Shown here: positions 20,253 through 27,416 of the stretch, piece by piece | How positions within the stretch are numbered: position 1 is the stretch's first letter | Layout: every line of letters starts with the position of its first letter | From: a virus | Length of the DNA stretch: 64,000 nt | IMG/VR virus record: IMGVR_UViG_3300021437_000011 | Location: 1-64,000 of that record | Strand: one strand, 5' to 3' | Program-made: the position numbers and the translations under genes | Notes under the pieces: model-generated | What the model was told of the DNA's origin: nothing | Databases searched by the model: none | Seen by the model: only the letters and a program-made list of their open reading frames with translations

Positions 20253-21598
20253 GGGCGATACCTGTACATGCCGGGGGCGACCTCTGTAAGGCCATCCGCC
20301 AAGGGTTTTCTGAGGGCGTCAACCCTCGCGGAGCGCTCGGCTTTCGCCTTGGCGTCGCTCTGCAGATACACGAACTGCCGTCGGACCACCTGCATGACCT
20401 CGATGGCCGTCATGTACGACCTGACGTTGACCGCTGAGGCCAGTAAGCCGCCAAGGACGTCCACTAGGGGGAATGTGGTCTCAAGCTCGCTCCTGAAGCC
20501 TCCTGCGGCCTCCAGGCGGCCATCTGGCGTGATCCAGACCTCTCGCTGCGCCTTGGCTTCCGCCTGCTTCAGGAACGCGTCCTGACGCGCCTTGGGCGTG
20601 GACCAGCACTCCGGGATCTCTGGGGCGGCCTGGATAATGGCTGGAGGCTCGGCGGGAGCCGCTGCGGCGGGGACCGCTCCGGCCAGACTGGCCAAAACCG
20701 CAGATGCAACTTTTTCTACGTAGCCAGGAAATTTTTCAACCTTGGGGGGCAGAGCCGGTTCTGGGGTTCGCGCGTGGAGGATGTCCTCTGACTCTCCCCC
20801 TGTTTTTTTATACAGATTCTCTTTACAGATTAAGCGGACATTTTTGTCCGGTCTTAATGGACAAAAATGTCCGGTCTTAATGCCAAAATCAGGCTCGGAA
20901 GACGGGCCAGAAACCCCTTGAGCGGACATTTCTGTCCGGTCTTGACCTGTATTATATCCGGGTAAATCCTCTTGAACGGACATTTCTGTCCGGTCTTGAT
21001 GTTTTCCATAACTGCCTTGAGCGGACATTTCTGTCCGGTCTTGACCTGTATTATATCCGGGTAAATCCTCTTGAACGGACATCTCCGTCCGATATTGAGC
21101 GGTGGGAATCGCTGTTTCAGCCACTAAGCGAGGAGGTAAATTTGCCATAATCTCGGCTCCAATCTGGGCCAGAACCGGACCAGGAATGGTCATGGTTTTC
21201 TCCGCGCCGCCCCGCCGCCGCCTCTTCACGGACATCCAGCCCGCGGCTTCGAGCTCCTTGTTTGATCTCCTGACGGTTTTCTCGTTGCACCGAGTCAGGG
21301 CGGCGATTGTGTCGTTGCCTACATTCGTCCGGAGGTGCGTCCCGTTTGTGTACGAAAGGTGGAAACACAGAACTCTGAAAGCGTTGTCGCTGATGTCAGA
21401 AACCAGCGCGGCGTTTATGAGCCGGGTGCGAGCGCACACATTATGGCTTGTGGCGTGAGATTTCAGCCAGTTGAGGCGTAGGGAGTCAGCCGTCTGATTA
21501 ACAGCGTCTTCGACCTCGGAGACAGTAATGTCTGGAAAGGATGGTCGCTGTTCAATGGCGGGAAACTCGATTACGCTCGTCTCAAACGTTGGGTACAT
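20249..21598 (-). CDS. Replication initiator, lambda O-like, 449 aa
   Basis: Starts at ATG 21598. Residues about 50-160 form a winged-helix domain (DNAFRVLCFHLSYTNGTHLR; NDTIAALTRCNEKTVRRSNK; ELEAAGWMSVKRRRR). Residues about 165-260 are repeats such as RTEMSVQEDLPGYNTGQD, encoded by the iterons. The C-terminal ~170 residues are Ala/Pro-rich then helical and may contact the helicase. The plan (DNA-binding head, origin within the gene, helicase-loading tail) is that of phage lambda O, though I infer homology of plan rather than sequence. It overlaps the primase zinc-domain gene by 4 bases. Confidence 0.75.
   Translation of the reverse strand: MYPTFETSVIEFPAIEQRPSFPDITVSEVEDAVNQTADSLRLNWLKSHATSHNVCARTRLINAALVSDISDNAFRVLCFHLSYTNGTHLRTNVGNDTIAALTRCNEKTVRRSNKELEAAGWMSVKRRRRGGAEKTMTIPGPVLAQIGAEIMANLPPRLVAETAIPTAQYRTEMSVQEDLPGYNTGQDRTEMSAQGSYGKHQDRTEMSVQEDLPGYNTGQDRTEMSAQGVSGPSSEPDFGIKTGHFCPLRPDKNVRLICKENLYKKTGGESEDILHARTPEPALPPKVEKFPGYVEKVASAVLASLAGAVPAAAAPAEPPAIIQAAPEIPECWSTPKARQDAFLKQAEAKAQREVWITPDGRLEAAGGFRSELETTFPLVDVLGGLLASAVNVRSYMTAIEVMQVVRRQFVYLQSDAKAKAERSARVDALRKPLADGLTEVAPGMYRYRP
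20805..21091. other. Probable replication origin with six iterons
   Basis: CGGACA-N4-TGTCCG palindromes (first half TGGACA in the second copy, second half CGTCCG in the last) lie at 20835, 20858, 20923, 20977, 21022 and 21076. Each is followed by a GTCTTRA-like tail, diverged in the last. Spacings of 54 and 99 bases keep the coding frame, and about 68 bases are repeated exactly at 20916 and 21015. An AT-rich stretch at 20805-20835 borders the array, as expected for an unwinding element. Confidence 0.8.
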
Positions 21599-21854
21599 GA
21601 CAACCCCCGCTAACGTTGAGCAGCGACAGAATAACGTGAGCTGCCTGTTCTATGTTTCTATTGAATTCTCGCGCGTCGGATACGATCCGCGCAAGGGCGA
21701 TTCTGAATGGATAGTGGGAAATTCGGAGAGGAAGGAGTTTCACTGAGGGGGCTGCGGCGGCATGATGCGCCGTCTGATAAAAAACGTGTTTAGACACGCC
21801 CCAGAGGCTATCCCCCTCTTGCATTTCGGGGGACATGAGGGTATATTCGTACAT
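21582..21854 (-). CDS. Hypothetical 90-aa protein
   Basis: ATG 21854 follows AGAAGG at good distance and is preferred to the start at 21893. It is mixed in character with two His in tandem and an Ala run (TAHHAAAAPSVKLLPLRISH) and a helical C-terminus. The end overlaps the initiator start by 17 bases, so it is probably coupled to replication initiation. No family recognised. Confidence 0.55.
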   Translation of the reverse strand: MYEYTLMSPEMQEGDSLWGVSKHVFYQTAHHAAAAPSVKLLPLRISHYPFRIALARIVSDAREFNRNIEQAAHVILSLLNVSGGCHVPNV

Positions 21855-21984
21855 GTAACGACCTTCTAGACGCAAAGAAGGGGCGCTCCTCAAACGGACC
21901 GCTTGAGGCTCTTCTAGGCAATCTGGTTATAGATCAATGGTATAGGTTTGGTTGTCCCAACCATTTGATCGATTTGGTTTCATT

Positions 21985-22019
21985 AGGCCCGGTGCGCCAG
22001 CGCCGGGCCTAGTTTTCTT
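21985..22019 (+). terminator. Terminator-like hairpin
   Basis: AGGCCCGGTG (21985-21994) pairs with CGCCGGGCCT (22001-22010), a ten-pair GC stem with one G-U, followed by AGTTTTCTTTT on the plus strand. Flanking genes are on the minus strand, so it would stop rightward antisense transcription or structure the leftward mRNA. The rest of 21894-22019 shows no gene. Confidence 0.5.
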
Positions 22020-22448
22020 TTAGAAGCCCGCCCAGTCGCTAGAGATTGGGTGGGCGCCTTCCCCTGATCCTACCAAAATTTTATGCTCTTCGCTAGGGGC
22101 AACGTGCGAGGCGTGCTGAAACTCGCTCAACCCCGCCAGCGCGGCGCCTTTTCCGACGTTATGAGGCTGGCCGTCTTCCCCATGCTTCTGGGCCACAGGG
22201 ACCGCATTCAGGCGCAGAATCGCTTCGGCGGAGGTTGCGGATTCAGGCATGGCGAGCACGAACGATCCGCCAGCCGAGCTGGAGAGAAGTTGGCGGACAA
22301 GATGATAGCACTGCTTCCAAAAGTCGAACGCCGGCTCACTCAATCCTTCATCTAGATCGTGATCCGCAGTCCTATCCATGAAGGAAGTCCCCCACGTATC
22401 AAGCTTGACGGTTATCTTCGTTGAAACCGACATTTCATGCGTTTTCAT
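22020..22448 (-). CDS. Hypothetical 142-aa protein
   Basis: ATG 22448 overlaps the GcrA-like stop (ATGA). The N-terminal part is beta-like (MSVSTKITVKLDTWG), the middle is helical (FDFWKQCYHLVRQLLSSS), and the C-terminal 60 residues are polar and low in structure. No motif identifies it. It lies between the regulator genes and the replication genes of the leftward operon. Confidence 0.6.
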   Translation of the reverse strand: MKTHEMSVSTKITVKLDTWGTSFMDRTADHDLDEGLSEPAFDFWKQCYHLVRQLLSSSAGGSFVLAMPESATSAEAILRLNAVPVAQKHGEDGQPHNVGKGAALAGLSEFQHASHVAPSEEHKILVGSGEGAHPISSDWAGF

Positions 22449-23008
22449 ATTGTAACTTTCTGTTGCTCAAAGCAGTTTTCAGGTTTTTTGGGCCTTTTCT
22501 TGAACTGGCGCATAGTCTTATAGAGCTTTTTTCTATGACTATCGCAATACATCTCCCCTGATTCGCACTTGTTACCGCAAAATATATGGGAATGCTTATC
22601 GACATAGTGTGGAGATATCGCGCATCTGCATTGATTTCTCCCAAGTTGAAGAATCATGAGCCCTTGATCGTCTGCTCCTCTTTCGATCGACACGGAAACA
22701 TCATCGCGCGAATATTTTTTTATCCCGACGGTGACAGGGCTTGCGGTTTTTGGCGGCGGCGGAGCTGGAACAGGCTTTGCCGCCTTTTTCACCTTGATAG
22801 GCTTCGGATGCGGCGGAGGTTTGGGGGCCTTGACCTGGCGCATAGCGGGCGGCGCTCCAACTCCGATCATTTGTTTGCGATTCAGCAGGCCAACCACCAT
22901 GTTTCTGGTCACGCCCAGAAGAGCCGCAATCTGGCCCGTGGTCTTCCCCTCCTTACGGAGGGTAATGGCGGCCTCTTTATCCCAGGGCTTCCTTTCGCCG
23001 TTTGCCAT
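22445..23008 (-). CDS. GcrA-like cell-cycle regulator, 187 aa
   Basis: The N-terminal ~45 residues follow the GcrA DNA-binding pattern (PWDKEAAITLRKEGKTTGQI, AALLGVTRNMVVGLLNRKQM). A Pro/Lys-rich linker follows. The C-terminal ~60 residues have the Cys/His arrangement of the GcrA sigma70-interacting domain (CRCAISP...FCGNKCESGEMYCDSH). GcrA is an alphaproteobacterial regulator that acts with sigma70 at promoters carrying methylated GANTC. The phage copy lies directly behind the Cro-like gene and overlaps it, so it is expressed early in lytic growth and may redirect host cell-cycle transcription. Confidence 0.8.
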   Translation of the reverse strand: MANGERKPWDKEAAITLRKEGKTTGQIAALLGVTRNMVVGLLNRKQMIGVGAPPAMRQVKAPKPPPHPKPIKVKKAAKPVPAPPPPKTASPVTVGIKKYSRDDVSVSIERGADDQGLMILQLGRNQCRCAISPHYVDKHSHIFCGNKCESGEMYCDSHRKKLYKTMRQFKKRPKKPENCFEQQKVTI

Positions 23009-23300
23009 TACATTTTCCCTGATTTTCGAAGAAGTTGTCGTCGACGCCGATGATCTGCTCAGCCGTTATATTGATCCCGCGCATTCGAGCGTTGAAATAT
23101 ATAACGCGTTGATTCTTTGAAGGAATAAGGCCACCTGTGCCATTTCTGTCCACAGGACGGAACCACGCCCACACCGTCGTGCGATTGACGCCAGCGAGCT
23201 CCGCCAGCACTCTCGGTCCGGACTTTCCCTGGCGGGCGCACATTCTCGCAACCCCCCATGCGGGGTTCATCCTGTAATTTGTGTTGCAATCTTTTCGCAT
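22977..23300 (-). CDS. Cro-like HTH regulator, 107 aa
   Basis: Start taken at ATG 23300. Residues about 10-45 form an HTH (VARMCARQGKSGPRVLAELA, GVNRTTVWAWFRP). The remainder (NQRVIYFNARMRGINITAEQ) fits the C-terminal part of short Cro or YdaS-type proteins. It is divergent from the CI-like repressor at 23366 and heads the leftward operon, the classic Cro position. The likely -10 ends only about 8 bases before the start, so the message may be leaderless. Confidence 0.7.
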   Translation of the reverse strand: MRKDCNTNYRMNPAWGVARMCARQGKSGPRVLAELAGVNRTTVWAWFRPVDRNGTGGLIPSKNQRVIYFNARMRGINITAEQIIGVDDNFFENQGKCNGKRRKEALG

Positions 23301-23307
23301 GGTCATG

Positions 23308-23336
23308 ATAGTGTGATTTCCACACACACTTGTCAA
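23308..23336 (-). promoter_or_regulatory. Cro promoter and central operator
   Basis: On the minus strand TTGACA (23336-23331) is followed after 17 bases by CACTAT (23313-23308), or after 20 by TATCAT. The palindrome GTGTG-ATTTC-CACAC (23311-23325) lies between the boxes, where either regulator could block polymerase. Confidence 0.6.
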
Positions 23337-23365
23337 TGGGGCGTGCGAGTTTGAGTCTATGCACG

Positions 23366-24082
23366 ATGGGGAATATGCACAGTAGCACAAAGAAATTGGA
23401 TGAGTCAGATTTTATAGGAGAATTCGCCTCCTGGGTCCGTGATCAGCTCAAGGGGCGCGATATAACCGTTAGTCGGCTCGCTGACGACATTGGCGAATCG
23501 CGATCCGAAACCAGTCGCGCGATCAACGGGAAGAGAAAATTCAGCTATCGCGAGGTGGTCAAAATATCACAGAGGTTTGGGATTCAGCCACCTCCCTGGA
23601 ATAACATTGGAAATCCGTCGCCGGAGAGTAGATTTTTGCCACTTTGCGGCAACATCGCCGCGAATGTTTGGCGCGTAAAGGGCGAAGGAATGCCATACCA
23701 ATCACCGATCAGACCCATCGACATTGGGGAGGGGGACACAAGGGAGCAGCATTGCTACTTTGTTAGCGAGGGGCCTTTCCAAGGGGAATATGTTGTATGC
23801 ATAAAGCCCGATGATGCATACGAACTTGAAAATGACGATATCGTCGTTGTTTCCGAAACGCAGCTAATCTTGTCCCTCAACATAAATGTCACGGAGCTTA
23901 CGCTGAGGATTGTCCGGAAGGTTGATGGAGAAACAAGGATTTGTCTGATTGAGGAAGGCGATGACGACAAAAGAGACGCCCTATCGCCAGAAGCCAAAGT
24001 TGTTGGGCTGGCCATCGGCTTTTTCCGGTCGACAAAAAAATTTAACGGGAAACCCGCACAGGATGTTGACAGAAGTGTGTAA
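23366..24082 (+). CDS. CI-like phage repressor, 239 aa
   Basis: Residues about 18-75 are an HTH of the XRE type (ITVSRLADDIGESRSETSRA, INGKRKFSYREVVKISQRFG). The rest resembles the beta-rich C-terminal domain of LexA/S24 repressors: CGNIAANVWRVKGEGMPYQS and later a GEYVVCIKPDDAYELENDDI-like strand pattern. The usual Asp-Ser-Met around the catalytic serine is not seen, so self-cleavage may be absent. Start is uncertain (23366, or 23375). It is divergent from the Cro-like gene and probably maintains lysogeny. Confidence 0.75.
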   Translation: MGNMHSSTKKLDESDFIGEFASWVRDQLKGRDITVSRLADDIGESRSETSRAINGKRKFSYREVVKISQRFGIQPPPWNNIGNPSPESRFLPLCGNIAANVWRVKGEGMPYQSPIRPIDIGEGDTREQHCYFVSEGPFQGEYVVCIKPDDAYELENDDIVVVSETQLILSLNINVTELTLRIVRKVDGETRICLIEEGDDDKRDALSPEAKVVGLAIGFFRSTKKFNGKPAQDVDRSV

Positions 24083-24091
24083 AAATCACAC
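24075..24091. promoter_or_regulatory. Possible second repressor operator
   Basis: GTGTG-N7-CACAC at the end of the repressor gene resembles the GTGTG-N5-CACAC site at 23311-23325 but has a longer centre. TTGACA (24065-24070) lies just before it. It may control rightward genes from 24211. Confidence 0.35.
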
Positions 24092-24210
24092 AGTCTCGTG
24101 ACGGCTTGCGCAATGGGACGGCCCCCTCACAGTCCGTCTATCCGCAGGTTTTCTCCCTAAACTCGGCGTCTACCCCTTATGGCGCCGATTTTTCCGCTTT
24201 TGGAGCCGTT

Positions 24211-24399
24211 ATGGTGTGGCTGGTTAAGATCTATTTGTTGTTCTGGTTGCTGTGCGCGTGGGGTTGCGTTGAGTTCATGGCTCGCGCTCAGGACCTGCCC
24301 GATGTGGATGTGCAAAACAAACCTGATCTGCCGAAACGGAAAGCTGGACTTGTCCCCCGCCTCGGAGGCTCCTGGGATTCCCATGAGCCTCCGGTTTGA
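24211..24399 (+). CDS. Small single-pass membrane protein, 62 aa
   Basis: ATG 24211 follows GGAG; the frame opening at 24106 is longer without a site. Residues 2-20 are a hydrophobic membrane segment (VWLVKIYLLFWLLCAWGCVE) and the rest is a polar, basic C-terminal tail. The next gene overlaps its end by 17 bases. Function unknown; superinfection exclusion or membrane association are open possibilities. Confidence 0.55.
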   Translation: MVWLVKIYLLFWLLCAWGCVEFMARAQDLPDVDVQNKPDLPKRKAGLVPRLGGSWDSHEPPV

Positions 24400-24586
24400 C
24401 GTCTTGTCAAAGGGTAACGGCGAGTATTATTTTGAGGGAGTAGAGATGACAGATGAGTTCGATGTCGAAAGAATAGAACTCTTCGGGGAGGCGAAAGAAA
24501 AAGCTATTGAAATTCTGCTGGAAAGAGTCGATTTGTGGGAGGAGTTTTGTGTAAGAGCTGATTATGAACGAATTGGAGCTGTTTAA
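24383..24586 (+). CDS. Small acidic protein, 67 aa
   Basis: ATG 24383 lies inside the previous gene, with GGAGG (24365-24369) rather far upstream. The protein is very acidic and helical in its second half (ERIELFGEAKEKAIEILLER, VDLWEEFCVRADYERIG). Such small acidic phage proteins sometimes mimic DNA or inhibit host proteins, but nothing here shows that. No family recognised. Confidence 0.5.
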   Translation: MSLRFDVLSKGNGEYYFEGVEMTDEFDVERIELFGEAKEKAIEILLERVDLWEEFCVRADYERIGAV

Positions 24587-24688
24587 ATCTGCCGTCACTT
24601 GAAAAATGCATGTTCGGTTAGCCCCATAAACCAGAAAATGCATCGCCCCCAGGGGGCGGCAGATTTAAGCAGCTCGCAGTGGGGAAAA

Positions 24689-24997
24689 ATGTCCTTCATT
24701 CATGTTGGAAGCACGGCTGCTTCGATAACTGCGGAAGCTGCTGGAAATAACATTCTGATATTTCCGCATGGCGCAAAGTCTTCTCATGAAGAAAAGATCG
24801 CGCGTGGAGCCACTCTTCTGCGAAGAGCGATGGCAGATCTCGTAGACGCCTGCGGGGTGACTGGGGCGACGCGCATATCCATTTTGATGCTTGAGGAGAT
24901 CGCCGCCGCCAACAGGAAGCATATCTCGGCGAGCAAGAATCTGAGCACAAAAATCACGAAACTTTCTCAGTTCTTTGCTGACGAGGCGAGGACATAA
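24689..24997 (+). CDS. Hypothetical helical protein, 102 aa
   Basis: ATG 24689 has GGGGAAAA directly upstream; the in-frame start at 24599 is unlikely. The N-terminus is beta-like (MSFIHVGSTAASITAEAAGN), followed by long helices (KIARGATLLRRAMADLVDAC; SILMLEEIAAANRKHISASK). No motif is recognised. It is followed by about 350 non-coding bases holding the tRNA-like RNA. Confidence 0.55.
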   Translation: MSFIHVGSTAASITAEAAGNNILIFPHGAKSSHEEKIARGATLLRRAMADLVDACGVTGATRISILMLEEIAAANRKHISASKNLSTKITKLSQFFADEART

Positions 24998-25099
24998 TCT
25001 GGAATAGCTCTGATCTGTCACCTCCCTGATCCAGAGCTTAGCGGGAAGCCCGCCAGCCTTTACCTCGGCGGGGAAGATGGTGGGCTTCTCACACCCCTT

Positions 25100-25324
25100 G
25101 GTGGCGTCCGCCTATCGGTACAGGCGACGGTAAACGGAACCGTACAGGGTAACACCAAGACGCAAGGCAAGTTGAGGCGGCGGAATTTGCGGATGCACCG
25201 AACACGCTGGAGAAGGTCTAGTAGGGAAGCGCGTTTATACTCCGTCTTGAGCAGTGGAATTGTCAATATCTGGCTTGGCTGCTGTTTGCGTCCCGTAGGG
25301 GTTCGACTCCCCTCGCCACCGCCA
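25100..25324 (+). ncRNA. tRNA-like RNA with giant variable region (225 nt)
   Basis: The ends form a perfect 7-bp acceptor stem, GGTGGCG (25100-25106) with CGCCACC (25314-25320), then G and an encoded CCA. A perfect T arm precedes it (AGGGG, loop TTCGACT, CCCCT; 25297-25313). A D-arm-like hairpin (CGCC, loop TATCGGTACA, GGCG; 25109-25126) and a 5-bp stem with 7-nt loop (ACGGT-AAACGGA-ACCGT; 25127-25143) sit where a tRNA has them, but loop position 33 is A, not U. Between this arm and the T arm lie about 150 nt closed by GACGCAA/TTGCGTC (25159-25165 with 25286-25292). It could be a tRNA with an extreme variable arm, an intron-bearing relic or a tmRNA-like molecule. Confidence 0.6.
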
Positions 25325-25346
25325 TATTTAACCTGGTCTGGCCTTG

Positions 25347-26468
25347 ATGAGCATTTTTTCCGATGATCCTGAAATGGACATTGCTTACCTGAAGATGGGG
25401 CTGTACGGCGAGGCCGGGACAGGGAAGACGTACACAGCCGGAGAAGTAGCCCGCGGGCTGGCGCTCCATATCGAGAAAACCGGCCTTCCGCGTCCGCGCA
25501 TCCTTTTCATCGACAGTGAGAAGGGATCGAGCTGGATCAAGCCCAAAGTCTTGGCCGATGGGACCAAGTTCCTTGCCTCGAAAACGCGGAGCTTCGCTGA
25601 TCTCATGGCTGGCGTTCGCGAGGCCGAGCAGAACAAAGATATCCTCATTGTTGACTCTATTACTCACTTTTGGCAAGAGGTGCAGGCGTCGTATCTAAAA
25701 GCAAAAAGCGAGAGAATGAAGCGAAAGCAACATCGCTTGCAGTTCGAGGATTATACAGTTTTGAAGCCCATGTGGGGAGAGTTTACAACACTGTACCTGA
25801 ACAGTCAGGCGCATGTTATTCTTTGTGGAAGAAGCGCCAGCATTTATGAATACCAGGATAATGACGAGACGCACAAAAAAGAATTAATCACGGTCGGCAC
25901 CAAGATGGGAGCCGAGAAAAACATGGCCTATGAACCAAGCCTCAATGTGGAGATGTTCGCGGAACGCGTCGCCGCCGCCCAGAAGGGGAAAAGCAACATC
26001 TTGATCAAGTGCTTGGTCGTCAAGGATAGGTCCGATCTGCTCAATGGCAAAATTTTTTCCAAACCGACGTTCCAGACGTTTTTCCCGCATATTCAACTGC
26101 TCAACATTGGCGGCGTCGATAAGCCGATTGATGTCAGCCGCACAAGCGCCGCGCTGTTTCCCGCAGGAGACGACGGCGAGCGCGCCTTTCAGCGCAAGGT
26201 TGCGCTTGATGAGATCCAGGCGCTTCTTACCAGCCATTTTCCGAGCCGCAAAGCGGATGACGTCAAAGCCAAGGTAGACCTCGTCAAAAAGCATTTCGGC
26301 GAGTCTTGGACCAAAATCCAGGGCCGCATGCCGCTCGAAGAGCTGCGCGCTTGCTATGACGCCTTGCACCGGGAGCTGGAAGGCCGGCCGTCGCCATACG
26401 CTATCGAAGGAATAGAAGATGAGCTGCCAGACGAAGGCGGGGGAGAAGCGGCGAGCGCCGTGATATGA
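25347..26468 (+). CDS. Sak4-type RecA-like ATPase (AAA_24), 373 aa
   Basis: ATG 25347, with TTG directly before it. Walker A is GLYGEAGTGKT near residue 20; the Walker B region is DILIVDSITHFW near residue 95; RILFIDSEKGS precedes it. This is the pattern of phage nucleotide-binding proteins of the AAA_24 or Sak4 type, which promote single-strand annealing in phage recombination. The C-terminal 120 residues are helical with an acidic tail that could bind SSB. It overlaps the next gene by 4 bases. With the DUF1064 nuclease it makes up the recombination set of this phage. Confidence 0.8.
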   Translation: MSIFSDDPEMDIAYLKMGLYGEAGTGKTYTAGEVARGLALHIEKTGLPRPRILFIDSEKGSSWIKPKVLADGTKFLASKTRSFADLMAGVREAEQNKDILIVDSITHFWQEVQASYLKAKSERMKRKQHRLQFEDYTVLKPMWGEFTTLYLNSQAHVILCGRSASIYEYQDNDETHKKELITVGTKMGAEKNMAYEPSLNVEMFAERVAAAQKGKSNILIKCLVVKDRSDLLNGKIFSKPTFQTFFPHIQLLNIGGVDKPIDVSRTSAALFPAGDDGERAFQRKVALDEIQALLTSHFPSRKADDVKAKVDLVKKHFGESWTKIQGRMPLEELRACYDALHRELEGRPSPYAIEGIEDELPDEGGGEAASAVI

Positions 26469-26806
26469 CCATGGACGAAATTCCAAAAAAACAGCGGCTG
26501 CTTAGCTCTGTATTCCATGAGATCGGCAAGGAATGGGTCGATCTCGACGCCGCAGCGCGCTCTCTTGAGGAATGCAAGACGGCGGTGCTTTCCCAGCGGA
26601 AAAAGAAACTTGGAAACATTCCAGATAGCAGGGCCGAGACCGAGGTGAAGGCGTCCGAAGCCTGGATGGAGTATCTCGTCCAACTGGTTGATTCCAGGAC
26701 GAAAGCGAATTACGCGAAGATTAAGTTGGAAACTATTAGAATGCGCCACGCTGAGCAGCAAAGCAGAGAAGCGACAGCTAGGCATGAGGCGCGACTAGAC
26801 AGGTAG
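26465..26806 (+). CDS. Helical protein coupled to Sak4-like ATPase, 113 aa
   Basis: Starts in an ATGA overlap with the ATPase gene (26465; ATG 26471 is an alternative). It is almost wholly alpha-helical, with a likely coiled coil in the middle (SLEECKTAVLSQRKKKLGNI) and a basic, Gln/Arg-rich C-terminus (MRHAEQQSREATARHEARLD). Tight coupling suggests a partner of the recombination ATPase. Family not recognised. Confidence 0.6.
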   Translation: MTMDEIPKKQRLLSSVFHEIGKEWVDLDAAARSLEECKTAVLSQRKKKLGNIPDSRAETEVKASEAWMEYLVQLVDSRTKANYAKIKLETIRMRHAEQQSREATARHEARLDR

Positions 26807-26816
26807 AGTTATCGCC

Positions 26817-26984
26817 ATGCCAGAAAAAACTATTATCTGCATCAATGGAATTTCATACGAAGTTCCTGAAGAGGTCGCCAATGAGCTTGACAGGCTTTCA
26901 GCTATTGAGATGGCGGCCAGACAGGCCCAGCTCATCATGAGCCATGTCTCTGTGCTCATCAGGGCCGTAACGCGCTTGGGGTAA
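26817..26984 (+). CDS. Small hypothetical protein, 55 aa
   Basis: ATG 26817 through TAA 26984, sitting exactly between the helical protein and the HNH gene. It has an N-terminal beta hairpin-like part (MPEKTIICINGISYEVPEEV) and a long C-terminal helix. The upstream site is GTAGAG, weak. The GTG of the HNH gene follows its stop without a gap, which supports both starts. No family recognised. Confidence 0.6.
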   Translation: MPEKTIICINGISYEVPEEVANELDRLSAIEMAARQAQLIMSHVSVLIRAVTRLG

Positions 26985-27377
26985 GTGCGCTCTCCGCGCG
27001 TCGAGTTTAGCCCAGCAGTTAAAGCCGAGATCGTTGCGCGGGCGACTGCGGACGGCGTCCGCTATTGCGAAGCGTGTCCGGCCGCAATCCCCACTGGCGA
27101 GGGCGAGATCGATCATAAGATCGCGGAGTGGACGCGCAGCGCGACGGCGAAAGGCGACCGGCGCAAGCTTACGGCGGCGGATGGCTGGCTATTATGCCGG
27201 ACCTGTCATCTCGCCAAGTCAAGACGCGAAGCGTTTGAGCGCAAGCGGACCGATGGGGCCGCCCGTTATCATGCGGGGAAGAAGCGGAAAGGCGTCGGGT
27301 TCAAGGGCTGGAGGAACTTCAAGGGCGAGATCGTTTGGCGCCCCATCTGGGACTCGAACCCAAAATCTCCAAGTTGA
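26985..27377 (+). CDS. HNH endonuclease, 130 aa
   Basis: GTG 26985 directly follows the preceding stop. The HNH core is clear: CEACPAAIPTGEGEIDHKIA, then ADGWLLCRTCHLAKS, giving a CxxC/CxxC zinc site and the catalytic His in Asp-His-Lys. The C-terminus is basic. Small HNH enzymes in phages act in packaging, recombination or as homing enzymes. This one lies near recombination genes and far from the terminase. Its last 14 codons read antisense through the tRNA-Glu gene, so the tail is probably accidental. Confidence 0.8.
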   Translation: MRSPRVEFSPAVKAEIVARATADGVRYCEACPAAIPTGEGEIDHKIAEWTRSATAKGDRRKLTAADGWLLCRTCHLAKSRREAFERKRTDGAARYHAGKKRKGVGFKGWRNFKGEIVWRPIWDSNPKSPS

Positions 27378-27413
27378 AAGCCTGGCGTCCTAAACCTTAT
27401 AGACGAATGGGGC
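27336..27413 (-). tRNA. tRNA-Glu (TTC), CCA encoded
   Basis: Acceptor GCCCCAT/ATGGGGC with discriminator G and CCA; TTCGTCTA at the D arm; anticodon arm CCAGG-CTTTCAA-CTTGG with TTC and U33; T loop TTCGAGT. A well-formed cloverleaf typical of tRNA-Glu. Confidence 0.9.
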
Positions 27414-27416
27414 GAG

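Noticed and set aside
20835-21091. CRISPR-like repeats
   Set aside because: Repeats are palindromic, unevenly spaced, in-frame within a gene, and parts between them are themselves repeated; they fit iterons. No CRISPR array was seen anywhere.
25100-25324. Firm call of the RNA as tmRNA or group I intron
   Set aside because: The tmRNA 5' consensus and G3-U70 pair are absent, and I could not trace intron core helices, so only a tRNA-like RNA is claimed.
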